This document shows, one piece after another, positions 8,319 to 16,919 of a stretch of DNA of 64,000 nt. The notes beneath the pieces were generated by a model. That model saw nothing but the letters and a program-made list of their open reading frames with translations, made no database searches and had not been told where the DNA came from. The translations under genes and the position numbers were made by a program. This DNA comes from Ignavibacteriales bacterium (GTDB lineage: Bacteria; Bacteroidota; Ignavibacteria; Ignavibacteriales; Ignavibacteriaceae). How positions within the stretch are numbered: the stretch's first letter is position 1; each line of letters starts with the position of its first letter. Location of the stretch: positions 496,001 to 560,000 of the forward strand of contig CP054182.1 in the NCBI GenBank assembly GCA_015709675.1. Reading direction: 5' to 3'.

Positions 8319-9287
8319 TTAATAGCGTTTATTTTGCAGCCAGTTCCAGGCGTGAGTGAGAATATCTTCGATGTTATATTGGGGTTTCCAGCCGAGTTCA
8401 TTCACCGCGTTTTTGTTATCCGCAACCAGAACAGCCGGATCACCCGGTCTGCGCGGAGCGAGTTCCGCTTTAACCGCTCTGCCGGAAATTGCTTCACTGC
8501 GTGTGATAATTTCCTTTACTGAGTTCCCCGCTCCGGTTCCCAGATTGAGCACAAAATTCTTCTTTTCGTTAATCACTTTTTCAACCGCCAGTATATGCGC
8601 TGAAGCTAGATCATCAATGTGTATATAATCTCGGATGCAGGTACCGTCCGGTGTGGGATAGTCATCGCCGAAAATTTTAACGGAAGTGCCATTCTGTGCC
8701 GCCATAAGCACCAGCGGTATCAGGTGCGGTTCCGGGTCATGGCTTTCTCCCATTGAGCCGTCAGGGGCTGCTCCGGCTGCATTAAAATAGCGGAGCGCGG
8801 CATAGTTGAGCAGTCCGGCTGCTGAGCAATCCTCAAGCGCTTTTTCAATCTGTGCTTTGGTGACTGCATAGGTATTCATCGGCTTAACCGGTTCTGCTTC
8901 TGTGATGGGAACCGTGACGGGGTTGCCATAGAGTGAACAGGTTGATGAAAAGACGATATTCCGGACACCGGCCCGGGTCATGCTATCCAGAAACCGGATA
9001 GTAGCCGCGGTATTATTACAATAGTATAAGAGGGGCTGGGTATTGGACTCCCCAACATAAGCATAAGCCGCAAAATGGATGACTGCATCGGGGCGGTAGG
9101 TCGCAAAAACCTTATCCATAGCCGGATCTTCGATCGCCATCTCTACAAAATGAGCACCATCGGGAATAGCCGGCTTATTACCGCGGGAAAGATTATCCAC
9201 CACAACCACATCATACCCCTTTTTCAGCAAAAAAAACACCGTCCGCGAGCCGATATAACCGGCACCACCCGTAACCAGAATTGTCAT
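8319..9287 (-). CDS. galE: UDP-glucose 4-epimerase
   Basis: A 322-residue extended short-chain dehydrogenase that interconverts UDP-glucose and UDP-galactose. It has the NAD-binding GGAGYIGS motif (residues 7-14), the catalytic SSTCSLYG and NTYAVTKAQ (YxxxK) motifs, and the substrate-binding ALRYFNAAGA. It is the first gene of the galE-rfbA-rfbC run. Assignment as galE rather than another epimerase rests on length and on the YGNPVTVPITE and RDYIHIDDLASAH segments. Confidence 0.92.
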   Translation of the reverse strand: MTILVTGGAGYIGSRTVFFLLKKGYDVVVVDNLSRGNKPAIPDGAHFVEMAIEDPAMDKVFATYRPDAVIHFAAYAYVGESNTQPLLYYCNNTAATIRFLDSMTRAGVRNIVFSSTCSLYGNPVTVPITEAEPVKPMNTYAVTKAQIEKALEDCSAAGLLNYAALRYFNAAGAAPDGSMGESHDPEPHLIPLVLMAAQNGTSVKIFGDDYPTPDGTCIRDYIHIDDLASAHILAVEKVINEKKNFVLNLGTGAGNSVKEIITRSEAISGRAVKAELAPRRPGDPAVLVADNKNAVNELGWKPQYNIEDILTHAWNWLQNKRY

Positions 9288-9991
9288 AAAAACTCGATTA
9301 TTTTTCGATTTATACTGCTAAAATAGAGAAAAGAGGACTATTTTCAACTGTAATTGATAATGGAAAATGGGGAAAGAAGAAGGACGGATTTTGGTGGTCT
9401 CAATTCCTCTTTGCCCTTTTCACCTTTGCGGGAGTCTAATACGCATCCTATGTACGATGAATTAGCAAAAGGGAGTTGCCTCTTTAAGCTCTCACAAAAC
9501 TTTATGTTATAGTTTCCTATTAAATGGATCTTGTTCTCTTTTCACCTCTCAAAACATGAACATCAGAAAAGCAAAAAACTTTAATGTGTTATTGGACGAT
9601 AAATACTGAAAATAGGCACTGAAAAACGTGGAATGTTTAAGGAGAAGGTTTAATCTCAAATCGAGTATCCCTAAACAACCGCCACTAACAGAATATTTCC
9701 AGCACCCTTGGTTCACTTTCTGAAAGGGGACCATAAGTTGAGATGCTGGAAAAACTACCCGATGCCAAAACCCATTCCCATTAATTGTACAACATCTAAG
9801 TCTTTTGACGGTAAGCAATTGATCAATAACTTAGGTCAATTTCGGTTGGAATGTCTTTACGAAACAGACAACATATTTTGAGATAATTACTTATATTTGC
9901 GTAAAGACAATTGTTACCGTTAAAACTAACGGATAGAACAGTGAATAATTTGATCTTAATTTTAACGATTTCCTCAACACTATTAATTTAA
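9288..9991. other. AT-rich intergenic region upstream of the restriction-modification genes
   Basis: About 700 bp without a supported gene. It marks the left side of an AT-richer block. An 89-codon frame on the minus strand (9549-9818) has no recognisable family or start context. The right end holds the promoter-like and palindromic elements at 9852-9932. Confidence 0.5.
9852..9932 (+). promoter_or_regulatory. Promoter and inverted repeats of the restriction-modification operon
   Basis: A TATATTTG box lies at 9892-9899. It is bracketed by a perfect 10-bp inverted repeat, TGTCTTTACG at 9852-9861 and CGTAAAGACA at 9900-9909. A second palindrome, CCGTTA-AAAC-TAACGG, follows at 9917-9932. The methyltransferase ATG is 82 nt further on. 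The arrangement suggests a repressor or controller site around the promoter, but no controller gene is adjacent. Confidence 0.5.
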
Positions 9992-10013
9992 TTTGGATTA
10001 CAATATTAGGACA

Positions 10014-10997
10014 ATGAAAGTAAAAGAGCCATTATTTGACTATATTAGCCCAGGCACTAATTATCAAATTAAAAAGGGCGACTGCTTGACGGTTCTTCAA
10101 AAAGTTGAAGACGGTAAATTTGATCTAATTTTAACCTCACCGCCTTACAACGTTGGCAAGTCATACGAGACTAAGACGAGCATTGAAAAATATTTAGAAA
10201 CACAGGAAGAAATCATTGCAGAACTTATTCGGACTCTTTCCGACAAAGGGAATATTTGCTGGCAAGTAGGAAACTATGTTAACAAAGGAGAAATCTTCCC
10301 CCTTGATATTTTTTATTACCAAATTTTCAAAAAACATGGATTAAAACTTCGCAATCGTATCATCTGGCATTTCGGACATGGACTGCACGCCAGTAACCGA
10401 TTTAGTGGACGTTATGAAACATTATTATGGTTCAGCAAGACAGACAACTATATTTTTAATCTTGACGATGTAAGAGTTCCATCAAAGTATCCAGGTAAAC
10501 TACATTTTAAAGGACCAAAAAAAGGACTACCTTCAGGTAATCCACTGGGAAAAAATCCAAGCGATGTTTGGGAAATTATTCAACAGGACTGGGAAAAAGG
10601 TATGTGGAACATTCCAAATGTAAAATCTAATCATCCTGAAAAAACAAATCACCCTTGCCAATTTCCAATAGAGCTTGTTGAGCGTTGTGTTCTTGCTTTA
10701 ACGGATGAAAACAGTTGGGTTCTCGACCCATTCTCTGGTGTAGGTTCGACAGTTCTCGGAGCAATAAAAAATAATCGAAATGCATTGGGAATAGAAAAGG
10801 AAGAAGAGTATTGCAATATTGCTAAGCAGAGAATTAAAGATTACAATGAGGGTAATCTAAAGATCAGACCTATTAATAAACCAATCCATAAGCCCACAGG
10901 AAATGATAAAATTTCTCAAATCCCCAAAGAATGGTTGGAGTTTGAACAGCTTAAAAGCAATGCGAAATCAAACCGCTTAAATGGAAAACTCTTATGA
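10014..10997 (+). CDS. Type II DNA methyltransferase, beta class (N4-cytosine or N6-adenine)
   Basis: A 327-residue SAM-dependent DNA methyltransferase. The catalytic motif IV TSPPY (residues 41-45) comes before the SAM-binding motif DPFSGVGST (238-246), which defines the beta order. SPPY is most frequent in N4-cytosine enzymes. I start at ATG 10014; an in-frame TTG at 9993 is possible. Its end overlaps the BglII-like nuclease by 4 nt (ATGA), so it protects the host against that partner. Codon use is clearly AT-richer than in the flanking metabolic genes, a sign of transfer. Confidence 0.9.
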   Translation: MKVKEPLFDYISPGTNYQIKKGDCLTVLQKVEDGKFDLILTSPPYNVGKSYETKTSIEKYLETQEEIIAELIRTLSDKGNICWQVGNYVNKGEIFPLDIFYYQIFKKHGLKLRNRIIWHFGHGLHASNRFSGRYETLLWFSKTDNYIFNLDDVRVPSKYPGKLHFKGPKKGLPSGNPLGKNPSDVWEIIQQDWEKGMWNIPNVKSNHPEKTNHPCQFPIELVERCVLALTDENSWVLDPFSGVGSTVLGAIKNNRNALGIEKEEEYCNIAKQRIKDYNEGNLKIRPINKPIHKPTGNDKISQIPKEWLEFEQLKSNAKSNRLNGKLL

Positions 10998-11608
10998 AAA
11001 TAGCACAAAAATATTCACATTTAAACGGTGAGGAATATCTAATTGTTCATCACAAGAAACTGTACAAAGAAATTATCGAAACTATTGAGTGTATTGATGC
11101 TTCAAAGTTTATGTCCAAAGAGAGCAAAGAGAAAACTATGAGCGGAAGAATGCTTTATAGTCCCATCGAACTGAATAAAGCATTCAATGCTATATTCAAT
11201 AAACTTGGATGGAATGAAAGTCGCTATCAATATTACATAACGACAGACCAAAAATTATTGCCCGAATTGATTCTCTTACCTTATGAGGAACAGAAAAGAT
11301 TTCTTATTTCAAAAGGTATTAAGTCTCCAATATCTTCTTACAAGCAAACAGATTTTGTAAAGAATCAAATTGCAGTAGAGGTTCAATTTGGCAAATATGC
11401 TTTTGTTGCATTTGACTTATTCGTGAAGCATTTACTTTTTTATTCTGGCGGTGTAATTAATCTTGGTATTGAAGTTTTGCCAACTAAGAAAATGCAAGCA
11501 CAAATGAGTAGTGGTGTTGCCTACTATGAAGGTGAAGTTTATAATGTTTTGCGACACGGAAGAAATAATCCGCCCGTTCCTTTACTCATTCTAGGAATAG
11601 AACCATAA
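10994..11608 (+). CDS. BglII-like type II restriction endonuclease
   Basis: A 204-residue protein resembling the BglII/BstYI endonuclease family. The active-site stretch TDFVKNQIAVEVQFGKYAF gives D120, E129 and Q131. The D-9-E-1-Q spacing is that of the BglII catalytic residues D84, E93 and Q95, and VEVQF is shared. It is translationally coupled to the methyltransferase. The recognition site is not deducible; AGATCT, GGATCC or RGATCY are reasonable guesses from the family. Confidence 0.8.
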   Translation: MKIAQKYSHLNGEEYLIVHHKKLYKEIIETIECIDASKFMSKESKEKTMSGRMLYSPIELNKAFNAIFNKLGWNESRYQYYITTDQKLLPELILLPYEEQKRFLISKGIKSPISSYKQTDFVKNQIAVEVQFGKYAFVAFDLFVKHLLFYSGGVINLGIEVLPTKKMQAQMSSGVAYYEGEVYNVLRHGRNNPPVPLLILGIEP

Positions 11609-11948
11609 CTAACAGATAGAAGTCTTGCCTTAAATATTTATTTGGCAAAATGGAGAACAACATGATTCTGTGACCGTTCAGTGGTTCATTAAATTTCTTT
11701 TTAATACTCATTAGCGCTTCAATATCATTCGCTGTTCATAGCAAAGACTACTAGTACCAATTGTATCCAACCACTCAATCTTACATTATGTAAAGTCCTC
11801 GGACTGTTCGCCAATGAACTTGATTTGCGAACAACCAAAATTTTGCACGACCACCATATATGGATTTTCAGATGCCGGCATAATAGTTGGCTGCTTCAAA
11901 CAAAAGTGAGAAATATACTTTGAATCAAAAAACAATACGGAATTAAAT
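11609..11948. other. AT-rich gap after the nuclease gene, no feature seen
   Basis: About 340 bp. The minus strand has short broken open stretches (for example one reading IEWLDTIGTSSLCYEQ) that might be relics of a small gene, but no intact frame, terminator or repeat is convincing. Confidence 0.35.
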
Positions 11949-12314
11949 ATGATAACAACTCCCGAACATGATGAGAAAATGGCAAAAATGACTTTTGTTA
12001 CGGTGTATCCGCACTATGTTACAAAGGTTGATAGAAAAGGCAGAACAAAGAAAGAATTATTTAAAGTAATTGAATGGCTCACCGGTCTTTATAACAAAAT
12101 ACTTCAAAAACTGATTGATGAAAAGGTGCTTTTTGAAACATTCTTTGACCATGCAAAACAAAACCCAAATGCCCAACTTATTAAGGGCGTTATATGCGGC
12201 TATCGGGTGGAGGAAATAACAAATCCGTTGACACAAAAAGTTCGATATTTAGATAAGCTGGTGGACGAACTGGCTAAATGGAAAAAGATGGAAAAGGTAC
12301 TGAGGACTTATTAG
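11949..12314 (+). CDS. DUF2200 family protein
   Basis: A 121-residue soluble protein. The pattern MTFVTVYPHYVTKVDRKGRT, then VIEWLTG, FFDHAPQ-like FFDHAKQNPNAQLIKGVICG, VEEITNPL and RYLDKLVDELAKWKKMEK covers the whole DUF2200 family, whose function is not known to me. It follows the restriction-modification pair in the same direction after 340 bp and shares its AT-rich composition, so it probably arrived with it; a functional link is not shown. Confidence 0.8.
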   Translation: MITTPEHDEKMAKMTFVTVYPHYVTKVDRKGRTKKELFKVIEWLTGLYNKILQKLIDEKVLFETFFDHAKQNPNAQLIKGVICGYRVEEITNPLTQKVRYLDKLVDELAKWKKMEKVLRTY

Positions 12315-12565
12315 AACAAATAAGGAACAAAAGAAACTTAATCTCACCAAAAGGTCTCACTCCAAATAGGCCAAGTGCCACTTTTCGACTAAAATCACAT
12401 AAAATTACTTCTCAAAACCTTATCTATGGCTGGTCTTGGACTATTGGGGTAATAAACTAAGGACGGAAAAGCCAATAGTGGCAACAAGCACTTCCTCCGA
12501 TATTCTTGGCGCATTTGCGCGAACTTATACTCCGCCCATGGACACGGATGATACAGATGCTTCGC

Positions 12566-12640
12566 AACGCGGATTTTCACTGATCAGAAAACTCTGCGCT
12601 CATCTGCGCAATTTGCGGGAAATTTCCTCCGGTGAGAAGG
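12566..12640. repeat. Dispersed intergenic repeat relic (GCTCATCTGCGCAATTTGCGG type)
   Basis: It has CGCGGATTTTCACTGATCAG and CTCTGCGCTCATCTGCGCAA, related in wording to the repeats at 3040 and 4090, and marks the right side of the AT-rich block. The rest of 12315-12790 holds only short meaningless frames plus ATTGTTCATTGTA and TTACTAATTACTAATT simple repeats. Confidence 0.4.
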
Positions 12641-12790
12641 ACTAAAATAGCCGTATAGCCAGAGCCCAATTGCCCTTTGCCCGATAAATATTCAAAAGCA
12701 ACGGCACACAATTGCGCCCACTTGTACATTGTTCATTGTAAATTGTACATTCCCCTCTCCCCATTACTAATTACTAATTCCTCATTACTA

Positions 12791-12833
12791 ATTAAAAAAA
12801 TGCCCCTCCAAAGATAATCTCTCTGAAGGGGCA
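12791..12833 (-). terminator. Rho-independent terminator of the kamA operon
   Basis: The stem TGCCCCT (12801-12807) pairs with AGGGGCA (12827-12833). On the minus strand the hairpin is followed by TTTTTTTAAT. It lies 21 nt after the kamA stop. Confidence 0.8.
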
Positions 12834-12854
12834 AATATTTCTAAGAAAGCTGAT

Positions 12855-14030
12855 CTACACCGCTATATCTTCTATCTTCGGTGTTACGATCTTCCTTACC
12901 GAGGCGCGGGTTTTTTTGCGCGGGGGTTCCGGTTTGGGAAGCTCCTGCGGTATCTCGCCGCCGGTTTTGCGCACCGACTTGCTGTTCTTGTCCTTTACGT
13001 TCCGGTAGGTATATACCTTCTTCTTATAGTTGCGGAGGACAACCTTCTCTTCATCATGATGCAGCACATAGTTCGGCAGAACGGGAATCTTTCCGCCGCC
13101 GCCGGGAGCATCAATTACAAAGTGAGGTATTGCCAGTCCTGAGGTCCAGCCGCGCAGGTGTTCGATGATATCCAGACCCGTCTCAAGTGAGGTACGGAAA
13201 TGGTTTGCGCCTTTGGTCTCGTCTGCCATATACATATAGTAGGGGCGGACTCTCATCTTCAGCAGTTTCTGCATCAGTTCTTTTACCACTGCCGGATCAT
13301 CATTCACACCCTTCATCAGAACCATCTGATTTCCTACCGGGCATCCCGCATCCGCAAGCATGGTGCATGCCTTCATGCTTTCGGGGGTTATCTCCCATGG
13401 ATGGTTAAAGTGGGTGTTTACATATACCGGATGATATTTCTTAATCATCTCAACAAGCTTTGGGGTGATGCGCTGAGGAAGCACGCATGGCATCTTGGTT
13501 CCAAGACGGATAATTTCGATATGGGGAATCTGACGGAGGCGCGCCAGTATTTTTTCCAGCATCACATCAGTAAGCATAAGCGGGTCACCGCCGGAAAGGA
13601 TCACATCACGGATCTCTGTATGCTGCTCAAGATATCTGAATGCAGCTTCCAGTCCTTTCATGGAAATCTTTTCCGAATCACCGACTTTTCTTTTGCGGGT
13701 GCAGAATCTGCAGTAGAGGCCGCACTGGCTTGTTGTCAGAAATAACGCGCGGTCAGGATAGCGATGGGTGATATTAGGAACCGGACTCATTGCATCCTCC
13801 ATCAGAGGATCTTCCGGACCGTCTATATCATCAAGCTCCTGAACATCAGGCACGCACTGAAGCCAGATCGGGTCACCCGGATATCTGATTAAACTCAGAT
13901 AGTAGGGGTTTATCCGCACCTGGAAAAAATCATTTAACCGCTCGGCAACATTCCGATCTATATTGAACTTCTCCACAAGCTGGTCAACAGTATGAACACT
14001 GTCTCTCAGCATCTGTTGCCACATCTCCAT
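12855..14030 (-). CDS. kamA: Lysine 2,3-aminomutase (KamA family radical SAM enzyme)
   Basis: A 391-residue radical SAM, PLP-dependent aminomutase. The [4Fe-4S] cysteines are C103, C107 and C110 (CGLYCRFCTRKRKVG). The PLP lysine is K314 in DAPGGGGKIPVLPNY. D270 (MADETKGANHFRT) and D307 lie 37 residues apart and D307 is 7 before the lysine; this is the spacing of D293, D330 and K337 of the clostridial enzyme, where the two Asp bind the lysine side-chain ammonium. It therefore probably makes beta-lysine, not beta-glutamate. The tail (about 345-391) is basic and Pro-rich. It is the last gene of an operon with a GNAT enzyme and two ATP-grasp ligases. Confidence 0.88.
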   Translation of the reverse strand: MEMWQQMLRDSVHTVDQLVEKFNIDRNVAERLNDFFQVRINPYYLSLIRYPGDPIWLQCVPDVQELDDIDGPEDPLMEDAMSPVPNITHRYPDRALFLTTSQCGLYCRFCTRKRKVGDSEKISMKGLEAAFRYLEQHTEIRDVILSGGDPLMLTDVMLEKILARLRQIPHIEIIRLGTKMPCVLPQRITPKLVEMIKKYHPVYVNTHFNHPWEITPESMKACTMLADAGCPVGNQMVLMKGVNDDPAVVKELMQKLLKMRVRPYYMYMADETKGANHFRTSLETGLDIIEHLRGWTSGLAIPHFVIDAPGGGGKIPVLPNYVLHHDEEKVVLRNYKKKVYTYRNVKDKNSKSVRKTGGEIPQELPKPEPPRKKTRASVRKIVTPKIEDIAV

Positions 14031-14039
14031 AAATTCTCC

Positions 14040-14519
14040 TTAAGAATTTAACATAAAATATTTTCCGAACACCAGTAATGAGTCGTCCACTGCGTAGAAA
14101 TGTTTTATTTCTGCTAACAAAGAATACTCATTCTTTTCATAAAAAGCACGCGTCCTGCCGTAATTTTCTTTTGAAGAAGTTTCAGCAAGAATCAGGCGCC
14201 CGCTCTGATCTTTAACAAACTCTTCAGCATGCTGAAGCAGTTCCTTTCCGAAGCCCTTACCCTTAACAGCAGCATCAACCACAATCCAGTAAAGATCAAA
14301 CACGGCATCAGTCATCGGGCGTCTGCCTGTGCAGTAATAGCCCATTACCTGACGATCATGCTCCTTCACAAAGATGTGATAGTCCTGCTGACCGGGAATG
14401 TTGATTGTTATATCAATCAGTTCCATTGCCACGCTGACCTCCTCAGCAGTAAACTGCCCGGTGGCGTCTAATATCTCTTTCAGCCGTTCTCTGTCAGACG
14501 GCTTCAGTGTACGTATCAA
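14040..14519 (-). CDS. GNAT family N-acetyltransferase
   Basis: About 159 residues of GNAT fold. The acetyl-CoA loop reads VDAAVKGKGFGKELLQHAEE, and ENYGRTRAFYEKNEY is the usual distal helix. No ATG start is present. I prefer the TTG at 14519, preceded by AGAAGGA; a TTG at 14540 is also in frame. Its start overlaps the end of the ATP-grasp gene and it lies 9 nt before kamA. The acceptor may be beta-lysine or a ligase product, by analogy with the AblA/AblB pair that makes N-acetyl-beta-lysine, although this protein is not recognisably AblB. Confidence 0.82.
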   Translation of the reverse strand: MIRTLKPSDRERLKEILDATGQFTAEEVSVAMELIDITINIPGQQDYHIFVKEHDRQVMGYYCTGRRPMTDAVFDLYWIVVDAAVKGKGFGKELLQHAEEFVKDQSGRLILAETSSKENYGRTRAFYEKNEYSLLAEIKHFYAVDDSLLVFGKYFMLNS

Positions 14520-15558
14520 TGTTCCTTCTTTTGAGTGCAAGTGATATCAGCGTATGCAGCATTTTGGGATAATCAAGTCCGGAGGTTCTTGCGGCGCGGA
14601 AGAATCCTGAATCGGATGATATATCCGGATTCGGGTTCACTTCGATGACATAGGGCGTTCCCTCTTTGGAAAGCCGGATATCAACGCGTGCATAGTCCCT
14701 GCATTCAAGCGCTTTAAATGACTGCATTGCTGTTTCGGTGACTTTTTTCAGCGCGCGCTGCGAAAGTTTCGCCGGGCAGACACCCTGCGTTCCTTTGTAG
14801 TACACGCTCTCAGCCATCCATTTGCCTTCGTACGTAACAATCTTCGGAAGATCTGGCGGGAGCTTCTTAAAACTGATCTCAGATACCGGCAGCGCCTTAT
14901 CACCCAGTATTGCCACGTTCAGTTCTCTGCCGTCAATATATTCCTCTACAAGAATATCCTGCTGATAGGTCTTGCGGAGGAAGTTTAACTGCCTGCGCAG
15001 AGCTGCAAAATCATGAACCACTGAGTTTTCGGAAATGCCGATGCTTGCATCCTCTTTAAGAAGCTTCGTTATGACCGGAAAACGTAATGTAAAACTTTTT
15101 TCAGTGACACGCTGACCAGGTTTAATAACCATGAATTCAGGTGTCTTTATGTTATGTGCTGAAAGAATTTTCTTCGTGAAAGATTTATCAAGGCAGTTGC
15201 CCAGCGTCTGCGGTGCATTTCCTGTATAGGGAATGCCCAGCAGAGGGTAAAGCCCTGCATGATATGCCTCAAACGAAGCAATTCCTTCTATGGATTCAAC
15301 AAAATTTAAGATAACATCCGGCGATGCTTTGCGGATTGCCCTGATATTTTCATGAACATCCCGTCCAATCGCAAGCAGTTCAATGCGCGAATAGTATTTC
15401 TTAAGGGATGACTGAATCAGATGCATTTCTCTCAGCAGCGAGGTCTCAGAAAGATCTTCTCCTGCCACGGCTCCGCCTGCAAGCGGCTTTCCGCTGTAAA
15501 CTTCATATACTGAAGCGGGACTGTTATAACAGACCAGCAATTTAATCGCTTTGCTCAT
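14494..15558 (-). CDS. ATP-grasp ligase, D-Ala-D-Ala ligase-like (second of pair)
   Basis: A 354-residue ATP-grasp protein. It keeps the Ddl-like order: NFVESIEG, YTGN, LDKSFTKKIL, ILVEEYIDGRELNVAILG and RVDIRLSKEGTPYVIEVNPNP. The glycine loop after the first ATP-binding lysines is EDASIGIS instead of GSSxG, and EVNPNPDI replaces the NTxPGM of true Ddl. The substrate is therefore likely different from D-alanine. It overlaps the upstream ligase by 4 nt and the GNAT gene by 26 nt or more. Confidence 0.82.
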   Translation of the reverse strand: MSKAIKLLVCYNSPASVYEVYSGKPLAGGAVAGEDLSETSLLREMHLIQSSLKKYYSRIELLAIGRDVHENIRAIRKASPDVILNFVESIEGIASFEAYHAGLYPLLGIPYTGNAPQTLGNCLDKSFTKKILSAHNIKTPEFMVIKPGQRVTEKSFTLRFPVITKLLKEDASIGISENSVVHDFAALRRQLNFLRKTYQQDILVEEYIDGRELNVAILGDKALPVSEISFKKLPPDLPKIVTYEGKWMAESVYYKGTQGVCPAKLSQRALKKVTETAMQSFKALECRDYARVDIRLSKEGTPYVIEVNPNPDISSDSGFFRAARTSGLDYPKMLHTLISLALKRRNIDTYTEAV

Positions 15559-16607
15559 GCAATGCCATATCTTTCAGCACCGAGCCATGCAACACGGTTA
15601 ATCAGTGCACTGTAATTCATTCCGGCAGAGCGCGCTGCCTTAGGAAAGCATGAATTGTCCTCGGGATTCGGAAGAATGCCCGGAAGTGGATTGATTTCAA
15701 TAATATTTGGCGTGCCTTCTGCATCAAGGCGGACATCAATGCGCGACCAGTCACGGCAGCGAAGCACCTTATATGCTTTTTTGCAGATGGTTTCAATTCT
15801 GTTTTTTAAATCATCATCAAGATGGGCCGGACAACTGAAGATATCAAGCGGATTTTCCTTTGTATCAAAGATCCACTTGGCTTCAAAGGAATAAACGGGC
15901 GCCAGATGAGAGGGGAGTTCCTGAAAATTTATTTCAACTATCGGAAGTACTTCCACGTTATCGCCATTGCCCATCAGAGCTACGGTAAACTCCCGGCCGC
16001 TCAGATATTGCTCAACCAAAGCCGGCTGATGATACTCATTGATGATTTTTGCAGCTGCTTTGGTCAGCTCTTCTGCATTATGCACCAGCGATGCATTAAA
16101 TATTCCTTTACTGGAACCTTCTCCGTTGGGTTTCACGAATAAGGGGAATGAAAATTTTGAGGCATCAAGTTCATCAAGAGATGAAATCACCTGAAAATCT
16201 GCCGTGGGAATGCTGTGATACTTGAGAATTTCTTTTGTGCGGGCTTTATCTAAACAGATAGAGAGAGTAAGAGGATCTGATCCCGTGTAAGGAATCCGCA
16301 GCATATCAAGGATTGCAGGGATTTGTGCCTCGCGGCTAATGCCATGCATTCCCTCTGCAATATTAAAGACCAGATCGGGTTGTAACATCTTCAGTTTTTC
16401 AAATGCTTCAGTATTTGCCTCAATCATGTGAACCTGGTGATATTCCGCAAGAGCATCACGCACTGCGTTTATCGTTTCCCAGGTATCCCATTCCGCGTAC
16501 TCATCAATCGAACTCTTATCATCCGGCACTGATTCAGAAGTAAGAGGAGATTCATTTTCATCGGCTGGTGCTTCCGGCTTTACATTAAAGACCAGAGCCA
16601 GTTTCAA
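15555..16607 (-). CDS. ATP-grasp ligase, D-Ala-D-Ala ligase-like (first of pair)
   Basis: A 350-residue ATP-grasp protein, first gene of the operon. Motifs: FNIAEGMHGISREAQIPA, IPYTGSDPLTLSICLDKART, FVKPNGEGSSKGIF, LVEQYLSGREFTVALMG and RIDVRLDAEGTPNIIEINPLP. The ATP-binding and Mg-binding residues look intact, but NPLPGI replaces the NTxPGM of Ddl. An acidic, low-complexity insert (about residues 12-38) follows the first strand. The two ligases are distant paralogs; one could join an amino acid to beta-lysine and the other extend it. This is inference from context. Confidence 0.82.
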   Translation of the reverse strand: MKLALVFNVKPEAPADENESPLTSESVPDDKSSIDEYAEWDTWETINAVRDALAEYHQVHMIEANTEAFEKLKMLQPDLVFNIAEGMHGISREAQIPAILDMLRIPYTGSDPLTLSICLDKARTKEILKYHSIPTADFQVISSLDELDASKFSFPLFVKPNGEGSSKGIFNASLVHNAEELTKAAAKIINEYHQPALVEQYLSGREFTVALMGNGDNVEVLPIVEINFQELPSHLAPVYSFEAKWIFDTKENPLDIFSCPAHLDDDLKNRIETICKKAYKVLRCRDWSRIDVRLDAEGTPNIIEINPLPGILPNPEDNSCFPKAARSAGMNYSALINRVAWLGAERYGIA

Positions 16608-16684
16608 TTTCCTGCTGAATGAAAATGTTATAAAAAAATCTCCGTTGGTTGTTACTTCTTAAAGAAAAAACTTTTTTTTCTGCC

Positions 16685-16714
16685 CAAATATAATTAATAA
16701 AAACAAAAATACAA
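16685..16714 (-). promoter_or_regulatory. Promoter of the ATP-grasp/GNAT/kamA operon
   Basis: The minus strand has TTG (16714-16712), a 19-nt spacer, then TATATTTG (16692-16685). This matches the Bacteroidota TTTG-N19-TAnnTTTG promoter with the preferred spacing. The first ATG is about 78 nt downstream. Confidence 0.65.
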
Positions 16715-16919
16715 TTTTCAAGAAAAATTATGAATTGATAATTGAGAAATGAAAGTTGAGAACTGAAAGGTTCCTCATTGAAATGATGAGGGATGAACTT
16801 ACCGATTCTCCGGAGAGAACATGCTCTCGCAAAGAATTACATCGAAGTTTGAATTTTCCCGGATGTATTCTCAACCCCTAACCATCCATGATTCCAAAAA
16901 TATTTTCCCCCGCTTCGAA

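Noticed and set aside
9549-9818. 89-codon open frame on the minus strand
   Set aside because: AT-rich, no recognisable domain, no start context.
12278-12645. Short frames after DUF2200
   Set aside because: They overlap each other on both strands and lie on repeat relics.
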